64,000 nt of DNA from Planctomycetota bacterium (lineage in GTDB: Bacteria > Planctomycetota > Phycisphaerae > Phycisphaerales > UBA1924), in contig JAFLCN010000015.1 of NCBI GenBank assembly GCA_017303555.1, positions 1 through 64,000 of the forward strand, read 5' to 3'. A program made the translations under genes and the position numbers. Of this stretch, positions 1 to 8,656 are shown one piece after another. Position 1 is the first letter of the stretch. Each line of letters opens with the position of its first letter. A model generated the notes under the pieces. That model did not search any database, had not been told where the DNA came from, and worked only from the letters and a program-made list of their open reading frames with translations.

Positions 1-1
1 C

Positions 2-91
2 GAGATTGATCTGGACGAAGATGCTGGGCTGGTGCTGAAGGCGTCCGCGCATGCCGTACTCTTCGCTCGCTGGCATCAGGCGGTTTTTTGA
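2..91 (+). CDS. 3' end of an unidentified gene (partial)
   Basis: An open frame enters from the window edge and stops at a TGA at 89-91, leaving 29 codons. The visible residues (EIDLDEDAGLVLKAS...) look like an ordinary soluble protein tail, but the fragment is too short to assign a family. It lies upstream of and on the same strand as the beta-helix gene at 232. It could also be a chance open frame. Confidence 0.35.
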   Translation, partial: EIDLDEDAGLVLKASAHAVLFARWHQAVF

Positions 92-231
92 AACAGGCTG
101 GAAAGAGGGTTTTTCAACGGCCTGCTAGCCATTGAATCGCCATCACGACTTTGGTATGCTGCCTCACTTCGCAAAGTGGGTGGGTGCGATTTCGATACGT
201 CTATTGTGATCGCTACCTCGAGGAGATAGAA

Positions 232-1302
232 ATGGCAACTGACGCAATGGATCGTCGCATTCTTTTGAGCGCGCTGGGTGGAGCTGCAGGGATTGCCGTG
301 ATGTCGAAGATTGCGCAAGCCGGGCCGCTCAACCCACCGGCGGGACCGATCGCTTCGACCGGCAAGACAGTGCAGGAGATCTATGACAAGATCGCGCGCA
401 CGGATGTCGGATTCGCAGAGCCGCGAATTCCTGTGCAAAGCCTGCTCAGCAGCGCGACTGCGCAGTATGTGATTTCGCAACCGGGGTCGTATTACTTGAC
501 CGGCAACATCCAGGGCGCTGCGGGAAAGAACGGAATTGAGATTACTGCGAACGATGTGTCCCTCGATCTTTGCGGCTACGCGATGATCGGAGGCGCTTCG
601 AGTTTGTCCGGGGTGCTGGCATCCAGCACGACGGCTTCGTTGCGCATTAGCGACGGCAAGCTGACAGGCTGGGGGCAGCGAGGTATTCAAACCCAGGCCA
701 TCCGAGCTGCAGTTCTCCGCGATCTGATCGCCGCGAACAACGGCAATGAAGGGTTCCTTCTCGGGGACAATCATGTGTGTCGGAACTGCATCGCCGTGGG
801 CAATGGCAACTTCGGTTTCGAAAGTCGGGAGAACGCTTCGTATTTTGGATGCGCTGCACGTCAGAACGGATCTGGAGGCTTCAACGCCGAGTTCGGGTCG
901 TGCATCGAATCGTGCGTTGCCGAGAACAACGCTTTCGAGGGCATTCGCGCCGCATTTGAATCGAGGATCGCTAATTGTGAAGTTTCCTTCAACGGGACAG
1001 CGGGCATCAGCGTTTCGTCGAACTGTTTGGTCGAACACAACATGTCGACCGGGAATCAAACCGGCATTCGCGTAGAGGGTTCTTCGGTGCGTGTCGAATC
1101 CAATAACTGTGTGGGAGGAGGCACCGGCATACTGGCGGCAAGCGGGGGGAACTTGATTATTCGCAACTCCTCTCGGGCTGCATCAACTGCTTTCAACTTT
1201 GCCGCGGGAAACGCGTACGGCCCCGTCGTGAGCGTTGCCGGGGTTGGCGACATCACTGCCGTCGTCAACGCGAATCATGCTTGGGCCAACTTTATCTATT
1301 GA
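232..1302 (+). CDS. Exported right-handed beta-helix repeat protein
   Basis: This gene encodes 356 aa. The N-terminus has a twin-Arg-like export signal (DRRILLSALGG, then a hydrophobic stretch ending in AQA). The body from about residue 80 shows short repeats rich in N, G, C and S (for example IAANNGNEGF, CVAENNAFEGI, VEHNMSTGNQTGI), the pattern of parallel beta-helix or pectate-lyase-like folds. An ATG at 151 in the same frame is possible, but the ATG at 232 is preceded by GAGGAGAT and directly starts the signal peptide. Many Phycisphaerae proteins of this kind are secreted with no known substrate, and no catalytic residues can be assigned here. The next gene starts 12 bp downstream, so the two are probably co-transcribed. 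Confidence 0.82.
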   Translation: MATDAMDRRILLSALGGAAGIAVMSKIAQAGPLNPPAGPIASTGKTVQEIYDKIARTDVGFAEPRIPVQSLLSSATAQYVISQPGSYYLTGNIQGAAGKNGIEITANDVSLDLCGYAMIGGASSLSGVLASSTTASLRISDGKLTGWGQRGIQTQAIRAAVLRDLIAANNGNEGFLLGDNHVCRNCIAVGNGNFGFESRENASYFGCAARQNGSGGFNAEFGSCIESCVAENNAFEGIRAAFESRIANCEVSFNGTAGISVSSNCLVEHNMSTGNQTGIRVEGSSVRVESNNCVGGGTGILAASGGNLIIRNSSRAASTAFNFAAGNAYGPVVSVAGVGDITAVVNANHAWANFIY

Positions 1303-1313
1303 GAAAGCAGATC

Positions 1314-1991
1314 ATGCGATCACCTTCCTTAAGCGGTATTCTGGTCAGCATCGCCTTCGCCGCGTGCGCTTCTGCCCAATCCAATATCTCATCGACCGAC
1401 AAGTTCTGCTGGTCGGAAAACGCGGGCTTCATCAACTGGCGTGACGCCAACGGCGGAATGGGCGGCGTGCTGGTGATGAAAGAGTCGGGGCTTCTTCAAG
1501 GGTTTGCATGGTGTGAAAACACCGGCTACATCAACATGGGGAGCGGCGCCGGCTCTTCTATGAACTCAATGGGGAACGATTTCGGTGTCAATCTCAATCT
1601 AGAAACCGGAGCGCTCTCGGGGTTTGCATGGAGCGAGAATGCAGGCTGGGTGAATTTCACGGGTGGATCAACAGCAACGCCACCAAACTCGGCGCGCTTG
1701 GACTTTGCTGCTAGGCGCTTCCGGGGTTACGCTTGGAGCGAAAACTTAGGATGGATCAATCTCGACGACGCCAACGTGTTCGTCGCACTGAGCTGTTCGG
1801 CTGATTTAAACAACGACGGCTTCGTCGAAGACGCTGACTTTGTTATTTTCGCTTCGGCATACAACATCCTCGACTGCCTCGACCCGTCGATGCCTTCAGG
1901 CTGCCCGGCGGATCTGAATGGGGACGCAATTGTTGAGGACGCGGATTTCGTCATATTCGTCGAGGCGTACAACATGTTGGTGTGTCCCTAA
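1314..1991 (+). CDS. Secreted dockerin-tailed protein with WSENxGWxN repeats
   Basis: This gene encodes 225 aa. A signal peptide (MRSPSLSGILVSIAFAACASA) is followed by four short repeats (CWSENAGFINW, WCENTGYINM, AWSENAGWVNF, AWSENLGWINL) spaced 30-40 residues apart. The C-terminus holds two EF-hand-like dockerin repeats (DLNNDGFVEDADFVIF...AYN and DLNGDAIVEDADFVIF...AYN) joined by a DPSMPSGCP linker and closing with CP. The Asp/Asn pattern is that of calcium-binding type I dockerins. The start at 1314 is chosen because it begins the signal peptide; an in-frame ATG at 1281 would overlap the gene upstream. The partner (cohesin or other cell-surface receptor) is not visible in the window, and the role of the Trp-rich repeats is unknown. 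Confidence 0.85.
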   Translation: MRSPSLSGILVSIAFAACASAQSNISSTDKFCWSENAGFINWRDANGGMGGVLVMKESGLLQGFAWCENTGYINMGSGAGSSMNSMGNDFGVNLNLETGALSGFAWSENAGWVNFTGGSTATPPNSARLDFAARRFRGYAWSENLGWINLDDANVFVALSCSADLNNDGFVEDADFVIFASAYNILDCLDPSMPSGCPADLNGDAIVEDADFVIFVEAYNMLVCP

Positions 1992-1997
1992 CCGAAG

Positions 1998-2535
1998 GTC
2001 AAGGCCGTCGGCCTCGATCTGAAAGACTAGCACGTCAAGCAGTCGGTGGATTTCGCCGCCAATCCCATTTGGAAGTTTGGGCTGCGAGTGGGTCGTCCTC
2101 ACCAACGGCATCGAAGCTCTTCCGCGTCTGCTTCAAGAAACCCATCGACAAGCAGGAGATCGCGGCATTCAACCTCCTCACCACCAGCGTCAAGAAAGAA
2201 GATGACCTCGAAAAGATCTTCCTCCTAACCAAGGAAGGTTTTACAAAGAGCGCTCTCGCCGACTACTGCGAAAAACGCGACGCCATCAGCCGCTACATGT
2301 TCGCAGCACTCATCACCAACTCCGACGCCGTGAAGAGCGCCATCCGCCGCGAAGTCTCGCTTTGTGGGGGCGCGTCGCCGACGTCATCGTCGACGAAGAC
2401 ACCAGCATCCTCCGCGAAGACATCCTCAAACGCGAAACCCTCGAAGGCCCCGAAGCCGACTCCGCCGCCAAACGAGTCGCCCGCAACTCCGAACGCAGCA
2501 TCGTCAAAGAACGCGAAGCAGACCAGCCCGCACCT
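1998..2535 (+). pseudogene. Decayed HsdR N-terminal-like (HSDR_N) gene
   Basis: Three reading frames must be joined to recover one protein. Frame one gives VKAVGLDLKD, a TAG at 2028, then HVKQSVDFAAN. Near 2073 the match shifts to CEWVVLTNGIE, near 2113 to KLFRVCFKKPIDKQEI and DDLEKIFLLTKEG, and near 2360 to RVADVIVDEDTSILREDILKRETLEG. This order (HVKQ..YAAN, EWVVLTNGIEW, PID, DL..LFLL..EG, VLKRETLEG) matches the stand-alone type I restriction enzyme R N-terminal-like proteins common in bacteria, which I recall rather than searched. One stop and at least three frameshifts make it non-functional. No start codon is evident, so its 5' end is probably lost. The tail is repeated at 3395-3530. Confidence 0.7.
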
Positions 2536-2735
2536 CTCGCGGCACCCCCTCCGTCATCGCTTCGCGGGGCTGCGCGATGACACCTCCCCCGTTTGGCAAC
2601 GGGGGAGGACTGGGCCTTCTGCCGCGCGTGCCGCTGCGACGTGGGCTGCGAATGCTGCGACACCAATCCGATCCGGATCCAAGGCAGCTGGATTTGTGCC
2701 GCTCCCCCACCACGCGGCAGGGATAAAGGAAGGAA
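2405..2735 (+). repeat. Diverged direct repeat, copy 1 (pairs with 3397-3720)
   Basis: This segment comprises the tail of the HSDR_N-like pseudogene, a double hairpin, and a following block that includes GGATTTGTGCCGC. The same order recurs about 990 bp downstream with scattered substitutions. The two copies match almost base for base over the codons for SAAKRVARNSERSIVKERE. This suggests an old segmental duplication. Confidence 0.7.
2545..2610. repeat. Double-hairpin repeat, copy 1 of 3
   Basis: This unit contains two consecutive palindromes. The first is GTCATCGC ... GCGATGAC around an 11-base loop. The second is CCTCCCCCGTT ... AACGGGGGAGG around a short GGC-containing loop. Nearly identical units lie at 3536-3602 and 3772-3837. 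Its size and form resemble REP/MITE-like intergenic palindromes. There is no T-run, so it is unlikely to be a terminator. Confidence 0.72.
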
Positions 2736-2816
2736 ATTGCTGGCGGGCACTTGCCGCTGTTCGGGTGAATCGACGCTGGCTTGGTACGGCGAGCAGCATG
2801 AAGTAGACTGCTCAAC

Positions 2817-3176
2817 ATGGCGGCACGCGTGCGAAAAAGGGGGCCGCAGGTGGAGTTCGCCCTCCAATGGAACCAGCCACCGGCGAACACCCTGCCGCCG
2901 GGTCCGTTTCCGAGTCGGCATACTCGGTTCGAGATTGAAACATGGGTGATCGCGCAGCGAACGCTGTCGCGGTGGAGGTATGCGCCGGGTCGGGCGCGGA
3001 AGGTGGCGCTCGCCTATCGAGTGTCGATCAGGAAGTGGACCGCGATCGCACTTCCAGGGGATGTTGTTGAGTGCTACTGGTGGGCGAACAACCTGGATGG
3101 ATGGGACTCGAAGAGTCAGGGGCTGCGACTGCTCCGCCGCGGCAAGGTGGTCGAGATCCGGCACGAGCCCGACTGA
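2817..3176 (+). CDS. Hypothetical protein, 119 aa
   Basis: The family is not recognised. The protein is basic and Trp-rich (FALQWNQPP, ETWVIAQRTLSRWRY, VECYWWANNLDGW) with an even spread of hydrophobic and charged residues, which is more protein-like than the Arg/Pro-rich antisense frames nearby. It has no signal peptide or membrane segment. There is no clear ribosome binding site. It sits between two copies of a decayed repeat region, so it may be a recent insertion, a remnant or a spurious frame. Confidence 0.42.
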   Translation: MAARVRKRGPQVEFALQWNQPPANTLPPGPFPSRHTRFEIETWVIAQRTLSRWRYAPGRARKVALAYRVSIRKWTAIALPGDVVECYWWANNLDGWDSKSQGLRLLRRGKVVEIRHEPD

Positions 3177-3344
3177 ATCGGGTCGGCGGGTGGCATTGAC
3201 CTCCCTTTCTTCTCGAGCCAAGAAGACCAAACGACGTGTCGTGCCACCTGCCGGGGGATTCTGATTTGTAGGAGTGACGTGACGGATGCAGCGTGACTTT
3301 CAGAGGGGAAAGCTTGGCGGACTCTTGATTGCGCTCTGTGCACA

Positions 3345-3392
3345 CATCACCCACCCCCAACCCCCTCCCTCGGGGAGGGGGCTTTGGAGAAA
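3345..3392. repeat. GC-rich hairpin repeat (also at 40806)
   Basis: The block reads CCCACCCCCAACCCCC and then a short hairpin CCCCTCCC-TC-GGGGAGGGG. A related block in the opposite orientation lies at 40806-40850, just after dut. Both are intergenic. Confidence 0.5.
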
Positions 3393-3394
3393 AC

Positions 3395-3530
3395 GCATCG
3401 TCCGCGAGGATGTTCTCAAGCGGGAAACCCTTGAAGGCCGCGACGCCGAATCTGCCGCCAAACGAGTCGCCCGCAACTCCGAACGCAGCATCGTCAAGGA
3501 ACGCGAAACCGAATCAGCGCGTACGTCTTG
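3395..3530 (+). pseudogene. Second fragment of the HSDR_N-like gene
   Basis: This frame encodes IVREDVLKRETLEGRDAESAAKR followed by VARNSERSIVKERETE, which is nearly the same peptide as the end of the pseudogene at 1998-2535. Only the C-terminal 40-odd residues remain, with no start codon. It is followed by another copy of the double hairpin. Confidence 0.65.
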
Positions 3531-3720
3531 CGGCGCCCCCCTCCGTCATCGCTTTGCGGGGCTGCGCGATGACACCTCCCCCGTTGGCAACGGGGGAGGA
3601 CTGAGCCTCCTGGCGCGCTTGCTGCTGCGAGTTGAGCTGCGAAAGCTGCGACACTGTTCCGGTGCGAATTCAAGACAACCGGATTTGTGCCGCGCCCCCA
3701 CTACGCGGCTGGGATGAAGG
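3397..3720 (+). repeat. Diverged direct repeat, copy 2
   Basis: This is the second copy of the segment at 2405-2735, in the same order: pseudogene tail, double hairpin, and a block ending GGATTTGTGCCGC then a CCCCCAC...CGGC palindrome-like stretch. Confidence 0.65.
3536..3602. repeat. Double-hairpin repeat, copy 2 of 3
   Basis: This copy has the same two palindromes as 2545-2610, with one base missing in the second loop (CCCCCGTTGGCAACGGGGG). Confidence 0.72.
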
Positions 3721-3771
3721 ATGGGAGAGGGTGTTGGACGGTGATGGAGCTTTTCCCCGGGAGCGAGGGAA

Positions 3772-3837
3772 CCCCCTCCGTCATCGCTTCGCGGGGCTGC
3801 GCGATGACACCTCTCCCGTTTGGCAACGGGGGAGGAC
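3772..3837. repeat. Double-hairpin repeat, copy 3 of 3
   Basis: This copy has the same two palindromes as 2545-2610, with one substitution in the second stem (CTCTCCCGTT). The rest of the interval to the next gene at 4119 shows no convincing gene. Confidence 0.72.
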
Positions 3838-4118
3838 GTTTGTTGGTGCGGAGGTTGGGAATGGAGTGTTCGGCAACAGCGGCGGAAAGCGGAAAGAGGG
3901 TCGTCTTGGCATCCGTAAACCATTGGCAGACAAGGCTTTCCAGAAATATCGAGATTTCACCGAATAGTGACTTGAACTATGGATTGGCTTTTGTTAGGCT
4001 ATCCGTGTTCCGACAATTGCTGGCTTGAGCCAGCGGTCGGGACGGCGGCTTCGGCACCTTCGTCGGGCTGTCTTCTACTCACACTTTGGGCGCGTGCCGC
4101 GCTCGGGAAGGCAGTGTC

Positions 4119-4976
4119 ATGGATTTCACGAATCAGCGGGCGGAAAGCGTTTTGGCGGGCGGCGAAATTGCGAAGGGCGGGGCTGCCGCATGTGGTGGTG
4201 GCGAGGCGGAATCAAAGAGTGCGGATGGAAAGGGTGCGCAGGAGAGCGGAGCGTGCTTCCTGGATCGGCCGCTGCGGGATGCGAGCGAGTGGCCTGGGCT
4301 GAGCGGCAAATGGGCCGGGCAGTTGCAGACGCTGCTGACGCGCATGCACGCGCTAGCGATTGATGGGTTTGCGCCGTCGCGGCATGATTTTTATGTCGGG
4401 ACGGAACTGCATCCGCAGGCGCACAAGAAGTTTTTTCCGACGTTTACCGAGTTTGCACATCGGTGCGGATATCGCACGGCGATGGAGAAGAAGTGCGACG
4501 CGACGAGGACGGAATTGGTCGAGCGGGCGGCGATGCGGCGGATGCAGGCTTTGCGAAACAAGAGCGATCTTCGGAAGAAGCTCAAGAAAAAGGGTGAGAG
4601 CGAATTCGGAGATCCGCTTGATGCGTGCGACATGATCCATGCGCCGACGAACGAGCAGGGTGTGGTGATGCTCTTTGGAATGCTGGCGAGAGAGCTGGGG
4701 TTTGTGGTCGAGCTGGTGCGGACGGGATATCCGGACTGCGAAGCGAAACGACAGGGTGTGGACGAGAAATGGCGGCGGGTGTTGATCGAGTTCGAGTATC
4801 GGAGCAGCAATTTCAATCACGATCCGCGCGGATGCGATCTGATCGTGTGCTGGGAGCACGACACGAAGGAGAACGAGGTGGATGTGCTGGAGTTAAAGGA
4901 GGTGATGAAGGAGAGGCTCGAAAAAAAAGGAGCGAAGGCTGAACGAGATAAGAAGGGCGATGGGAGGCGGAGTTGA
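4119..4976 (+). CDS. Nuclease-like protein (candidate PD-(D/E)XK fold)
   Basis: This gene encodes 285 aa with no signal peptide. The first 60 residues are Ala/Gly-rich and probably disordered. A conserved-looking core starts at FYVGTELHPQAHKKFF and runs through a Lys/Arg-rich helix (RKKLKKKGESEFG). The C-terminal part has RVLIEFEYRSSNFNHDPRGC and then DLIVCWEHD, a pattern I associate with predicted restriction-like nuclease domains, in which the E/D pair would bind metal. The last 30 residues are a charged helix. An ATG at 4086 in the same frame is possible; 4119 is chosen as the more compact start. It stands alone after the repeat region holding decayed restriction-related fragments. The substrate and the existence of activity are not known. 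Confidence 0.72.
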   Translation: MDFTNQRAESVLAGGEIAKGGAAACGGGEAESKSADGKGAQESGACFLDRPLRDASEWPGLSGKWAGQLQTLLTRMHALAIDGFAPSRHDFYVGTELHPQAHKKFFPTFTEFAHRCGYRTAMEKKCDATRTELVERAAMRRMQALRNKSDLRKKLKKKGESEFGDPLDACDMIHAPTNEQGVVMLFGMLARELGFVVELVRTGYPDCEAKRQGVDEKWRRVLIEFEYRSSNFNHDPRGCDLIVCWEHDTKENEVDVLELKEVMKERLEKKGAKAERDKKGDGRRS

Positions 4977-5191
4977 TGACGCGGCCGCACTGGGTTGCTG
5001 TTTCCCGGTTGGCCTCGCTTTGGGCATCACGCACCACTCGTGGAGCACCCACGGTTGGTGACACGAAGACCGAGAAAACCGCCGTTTACAGCGGTCGGCC
5101 GCTCGCCCGCTGCAAGATTCCGCGGCTGATGTGCAAATCAGGCTGGAAGACCGGGCTCTTTCCGGAGAAGATCGCAGAGATGGAGGGCGGC

Positions 5192-6049
5192 ATGAAGGTT
5201 CGTGATTTGGCGATCGGGATGCTGGCGTGCGGCGTGGTCGGGATTGTGCCGCGGGCGGGCGCTGCGGGGTTTGTCGTGAACCCCGGCAGTTACGTGCAGG
5301 CCATCGCCGGGGGCAGCAACACGCAGACGCTCTACCTCGGCTTTAACTGGACGCCGGGCACAGCCAGCAGTTGGGCCGGCTCGATGCCCTACACGCAGTT
5401 GTTCGCGAACGGTCTGCGGATCACCATCTACGACCTCCGGACCAGTTACTACCCCTTCGGCCCGGCCTCGAACGCGGCGCTAAAGGGCGTGCTGCGCTTC
5501 ACGCCGACGGTGCCGAATCTTTCGTACACCTTCAATGGTTTCATGAACGTCGTGCAGACGGGTTCGCCCGCGTCGATGAGCGCGACCAATGCGGTGACGC
5601 TGACGATGCTGGGTGGCATGTTCAATGTGCTCGAGACGCAGTATGCCGGAGCCTACACGGGCCCTTGCGCGCTCTGGCAGCCGGCCTCGCCGAGCTGGGG
5701 GCCGCAGAGCGGCGTGCTCTACCAGGGCGCATCGTACGAACTGGCGTGGGATTTCTCGCTCCTGATGAGCCACGGGGGAGACACCACAGCCGACTTCCAG
5801 GTCAAACTGAAGAACGATCCGTACTTTCAGTTTTTGCTCTTTCAGCGCCCGTGCAACGGCGACTTGAACGGCGATGGATATGTGGATGATTCGGATTTCA
5901 TAGCGTTCGCCATTGCGTACAACCTTCTCGACTGCACCGACCCGCAGATGCCCCCGGGTTGCCCGTCGGACCTCAACGGCGACGGCTACGTCGATGATGC
6001 CGACTTCGTGCTCTTCGCCGAAGCCTACGACGCGCTGCTGTGTCCCTGA
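5192..6049 (+). CDS. Secreted dockerin-tailed protein of unknown function
   Basis: This gene encodes 285 aa. The start at 5192 is preceded by GGAGG six bases upstream and begins a signal peptide (MKVRDLAIGMLACGVVGI...AGA). The middle 200 residues are rich in aromatic and small residues and likely form a beta-sandwich; no family is recognised. The C-terminus has two dockerin-like repeats (GDLNGDGYVDDSDFIAFAI and SDLNGDGYVDDADFVLFAEA) separated by CTDPQMPPGCP and ending in CP. The layout is the same as in the tails of the proteins at 1314 and 11223, so all three probably use the same surface attachment. Confidence 0.82.
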   Translation: MKVRDLAIGMLACGVVGIVPRAGAAGFVVNPGSYVQAIAGGSNTQTLYLGFNWTPGTASSWAGSMPYTQLFANGLRITIYDLRTSYYPFGPASNAALKGVLRFTPTVPNLSYTFNGFMNVVQTGSPASMSATNAVTLTMLGGMFNVLETQYAGAYTGPCALWQPASPSWGPQSGVLYQGASYELAWDFSLLMSHGGDTTADFQVKLKNDPYFQFLLFQRPCNGDLNGDGYVDDSDFIAFAIAYNLLDCTDPQMPPGCPSDLNGDGYVDDADFVLFAEAYDALLCP

Positions 6050-6215
6050 GATCGGATGCGTCACCGCGAGTGCGGGCGGTGTCACAACGGGACGGGCTCC
6101 GGTTCTCGGAGGCGGAGAAGCGTGAAATGTCGATGGAGAGGCGGAAGTCGGTATTCTGGCTTCCGGCCGGCATCGGCCACCGCAAATTGATCCTTGAAAA
6201 GGCCTCGGACGCACC

Positions 6216-8273
6216 ATGAAGAATTCTCGCTTTTTGAGCACACTGTCCGGCCGCCTCATGCTGTTTGGCGGGGTGCCCAGCATGGTGGTGCTCGGAGCGG
6301 TGCTGGTGATGAGCGCGCTCGACAGCTACCGCGAACTGCGGAGGGCAGAGGAGCGTCTGCTGAGCAAGAGCGCGGAGGATGCCGCGGCAGAGTTGAGCGC
6401 GCTGAACGAACGCTGCAACAACGTGGCGGCGTCGATGGCGCTGGCACAGGCGAACGGGATGTTCGGAGAGCGGAACGCGAGCAGCGAGTACGCGAAGTCG
6501 GTGGCGACGACGATCCCTCGTCTTTTGGGGGCGTACATCACGTATGAACCGAACGCCGACGGGCGGGATGCGGAGTCGCTGAAGCAGAACGATCTGGCAC
6601 GCGGCACGATGGACGCGACGGGGCGATTCGCGCCGTACTGGTACTTCGAGTCGGGCGATGGGAGCGGACCGGTGAGGCTCAAACCCAACGCGGACATGGA
6701 GACGCTCGAGTATTACCTCGGGCCGAAGCAGGGGTATGAAAAGACACACCAGGCAGCGGCAACGCTGACCGAGCCGTATATGTATGAAGGCGCGCTGATG
6801 GTCTCGCACACGTTCCCGATCGTGATGCAGGACAAGTTTGTCGGCATCGCCGGGGTGGATCGCGGGCTCGATGCGCTCGCGAAGAATGCGGCCCGGATCA
6901 AGGACCGGCTGGGCGCGGACGTGTTCATCCTGAGCGGGGGCAACCGGTTCATCACCGCAACTTCCGACACGGCTGCAACGAGCGATTCGGATCGGCTTCG
7001 CCTGCAGGAACTGGCGAAGTCGCCATATTCCGATCTCGCGTCGCGGTTTGCTTCGGTGAAGGCAGAAGGCGGAATTTTCGAGGCGATCGACCCCGTGCTG
7101 AAGGAGCCATGCATCTACGCGATCGCGACAGCGCCGATCGGCAACTGGAAGGTTGTGACGCGGCGAACGAAGGCGGATGTATTGGCTGCGGCGCATGCGA
7201 CCGTGGCACGGAACATCGGCATCGGTGTGATCGGGCTGCTGATCGTGGGAGGATTGATGTTCTTCACGACGAACGCCGCGAGCCGGCGGGTGCGCCGGGC
7301 GGCGGAGGTTGCCGACCGCATCGCGCACGGCGACTTGACGCGCGCGGTCGGCGAAACCACCGGGGGCGATGAAACCGGCCAGCTGCTCCGATCGATGAGC
7401 ACGATGGATGGGAATCTGAACTCGCTGGTCGGGAGCGTGAAGCAGGCGGGGATACGCCTGAATTCGACGGCGACGGAGATTGCCGCGACGAGCAAGCAGC
7501 AGGAGAGTTCGGCGTCGACGTTCGGTGCAGCGTCGAGCCAGATTGCTGCGGCGGTGACGGAGATCTCGGCCACGGGCCGAGACCTGGTCAAGACGATGGA
7601 CGTGGTGAGCAAGAACGCGGTCGATACGGCGTCGCTCGCGGGCGAGGGCCGGACGGGCCTGCACGGGATGGAAGCGGTGATGCGCGACCTCGATCGGGCG
7701 ACGGCGTCGATCGGGGAAAAACTGGGCGCGATCAACGAGCGATCGCAGAAGATCACTTCGGTCATCACGACGATCACGAAGGTGGCGGACCAGACGAACA
7801 TTCTCTCGATCAACGCGGCGATCGAGGCGGAGAAGGCGGGCGAGTTCGGGATGGGTTTCCTGGTCATCGCCCGCGAGATCCGGCGGCTCGCGGATCAGAC
7901 CGCATCGGCGACGCTCGATATCGACGAGACGGTGAAGCAGATGCAATCGGCGGTCTCGACGGGCGTGATGGAGATGGACCGATTCTCTGATGAGGTGCGC
8001 CGGGGTGTGCGGGTGGTCGCGTCGGCGGGCACGACATTGACCGAGATCATCGACCGCGTGAACCGGAGCACGGAGAGTTTCAGGCAGGTGAGCGAGTCGA
8101 TGCAGGCGCAGTCGGAAGGGGCCGAGCAGATCAGCCAGGCCATGTCTTCGCTCACGAGCAACGCGCACCAGACGATGCAGTCGGTGCAGGAATCGGGAAG
8201 GGCGGCAGCGGATTTGCAATCGGCGATCGGGGTGCTGCGGGTGGCGGTCGCGAAGTTCCAATTGCGGGATTGA
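6216..8273 (+). CDS. Methyl-accepting chemotaxis protein, WspA-like
   Basis: This gene encodes 685 aa. A first membrane helix (about residues 14-34) is followed by a large periplasmic sensor of the dCache type, about residues 40-310, containing the PYWYFESG and YEKTHQAAATLTEPY motifs. A second helix lies near 325-348, followed by a HAMP segment and a long cytoplasmic coiled coil. The signalling tip reads KVADQTNILSINAAIEAEKA, then GEFGMGFLVIAREIRRLADQ. The SINAAIEAEKAGE and REIRRLADQTA wording fits the WspA branch of receptors, which feed surface or stress signals to a diguanylate cyclase rather than to the flagellar motor. No CheA, CheW or other Wsp genes are in the window, so the receptor is an orphan here. 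Confidence 0.92.
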   Translation: MKNSRFLSTLSGRLMLFGGVPSMVVLGAVLVMSALDSYRELRRAEERLLSKSAEDAAAELSALNERCNNVAASMALAQANGMFGERNASSEYAKSVATTIPRLLGAYITYEPNADGRDAESLKQNDLARGTMDATGRFAPYWYFESGDGSGPVRLKPNADMETLEYYLGPKQGYEKTHQAAATLTEPYMYEGALMVSHTFPIVMQDKFVGIAGVDRGLDALAKNAARIKDRLGADVFILSGGNRFITATSDTAATSDSDRLRLQELAKSPYSDLASRFASVKAEGGIFEAIDPVLKEPCIYAIATAPIGNWKVVTRRTKADVLAAAHATVARNIGIGVIGLLIVGGLMFFTTNAASRRVRRAAEVADRIAHGDLTRAVGETTGGDETGQLLRSMSTMDGNLNSLVGSVKQAGIRLNSTATEIAATSKQQESSASTFGAASSQIAAAVTEISATGRDLVKTMDVVSKNAVDTASLAGEGRTGLHGMEAVMRDLDRATASIGEKLGAINERSQKITSVITTITKVADQTNILSINAAIEAEKAGEFGMGFLVIAREIRRLADQTASATLDIDETVKQMQSAVSTGVMEMDRFSDEVRRGVRVVASAGTTLTEIIDRVNRSTESFRQVSESMQAQSEGAEQISQAMSSLTSNAHQTMQSVQESGRAAADLQSAIGVLRVAVAKFQLRD

Positions 8274-8656
8274 GGAGTTCGAGCCCGAGCCGCAGCGCCC
8301 AGAGCCCGCACGCAGGGGGCGCCCGAGGCGAAAAGGCCGTTTCTGTAACAGGAACGAGGTATTTACATCGGTCACTTTGCCGATTTTGGGCTTGCACCAC
8401 CCCCCTACTTCCGGTTACGGTTTTGAAGTCCTCGGAGTTTCCGCCCCGGGGAACGGCATGCTTCGACGGGGATCGAGAGACAAGATCACTCACACGGAGC
8501 ATTTGGGTTTGGGGTGCAATCACGCGTGTTTCCGCGCGCGCTGCATCTCTGCTTGACGGTCCCGACGCGTGTGCGGGGGGGATCGGTCGTGTTTGATGGG
8601 AATGGCGCGCGGGCGTGCGAAGGCACGGCGGCGGGCCGAGTAGGGAGGAGATTCTC

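Noticed and set aside
3286..3717. A 143-codon frame covering the second HSDR_N fragment
   Set aside because: It runs through a hairpin repeat and changes character before and after the fragment, so only the fragment is kept as a pseudogene.
5973..8375. An 800-codon open frame antisense to the chemoreceptor
   Set aside because: It is Arg/His-rich throughout and mirrors the receptor gene, so it is a shadow frame.
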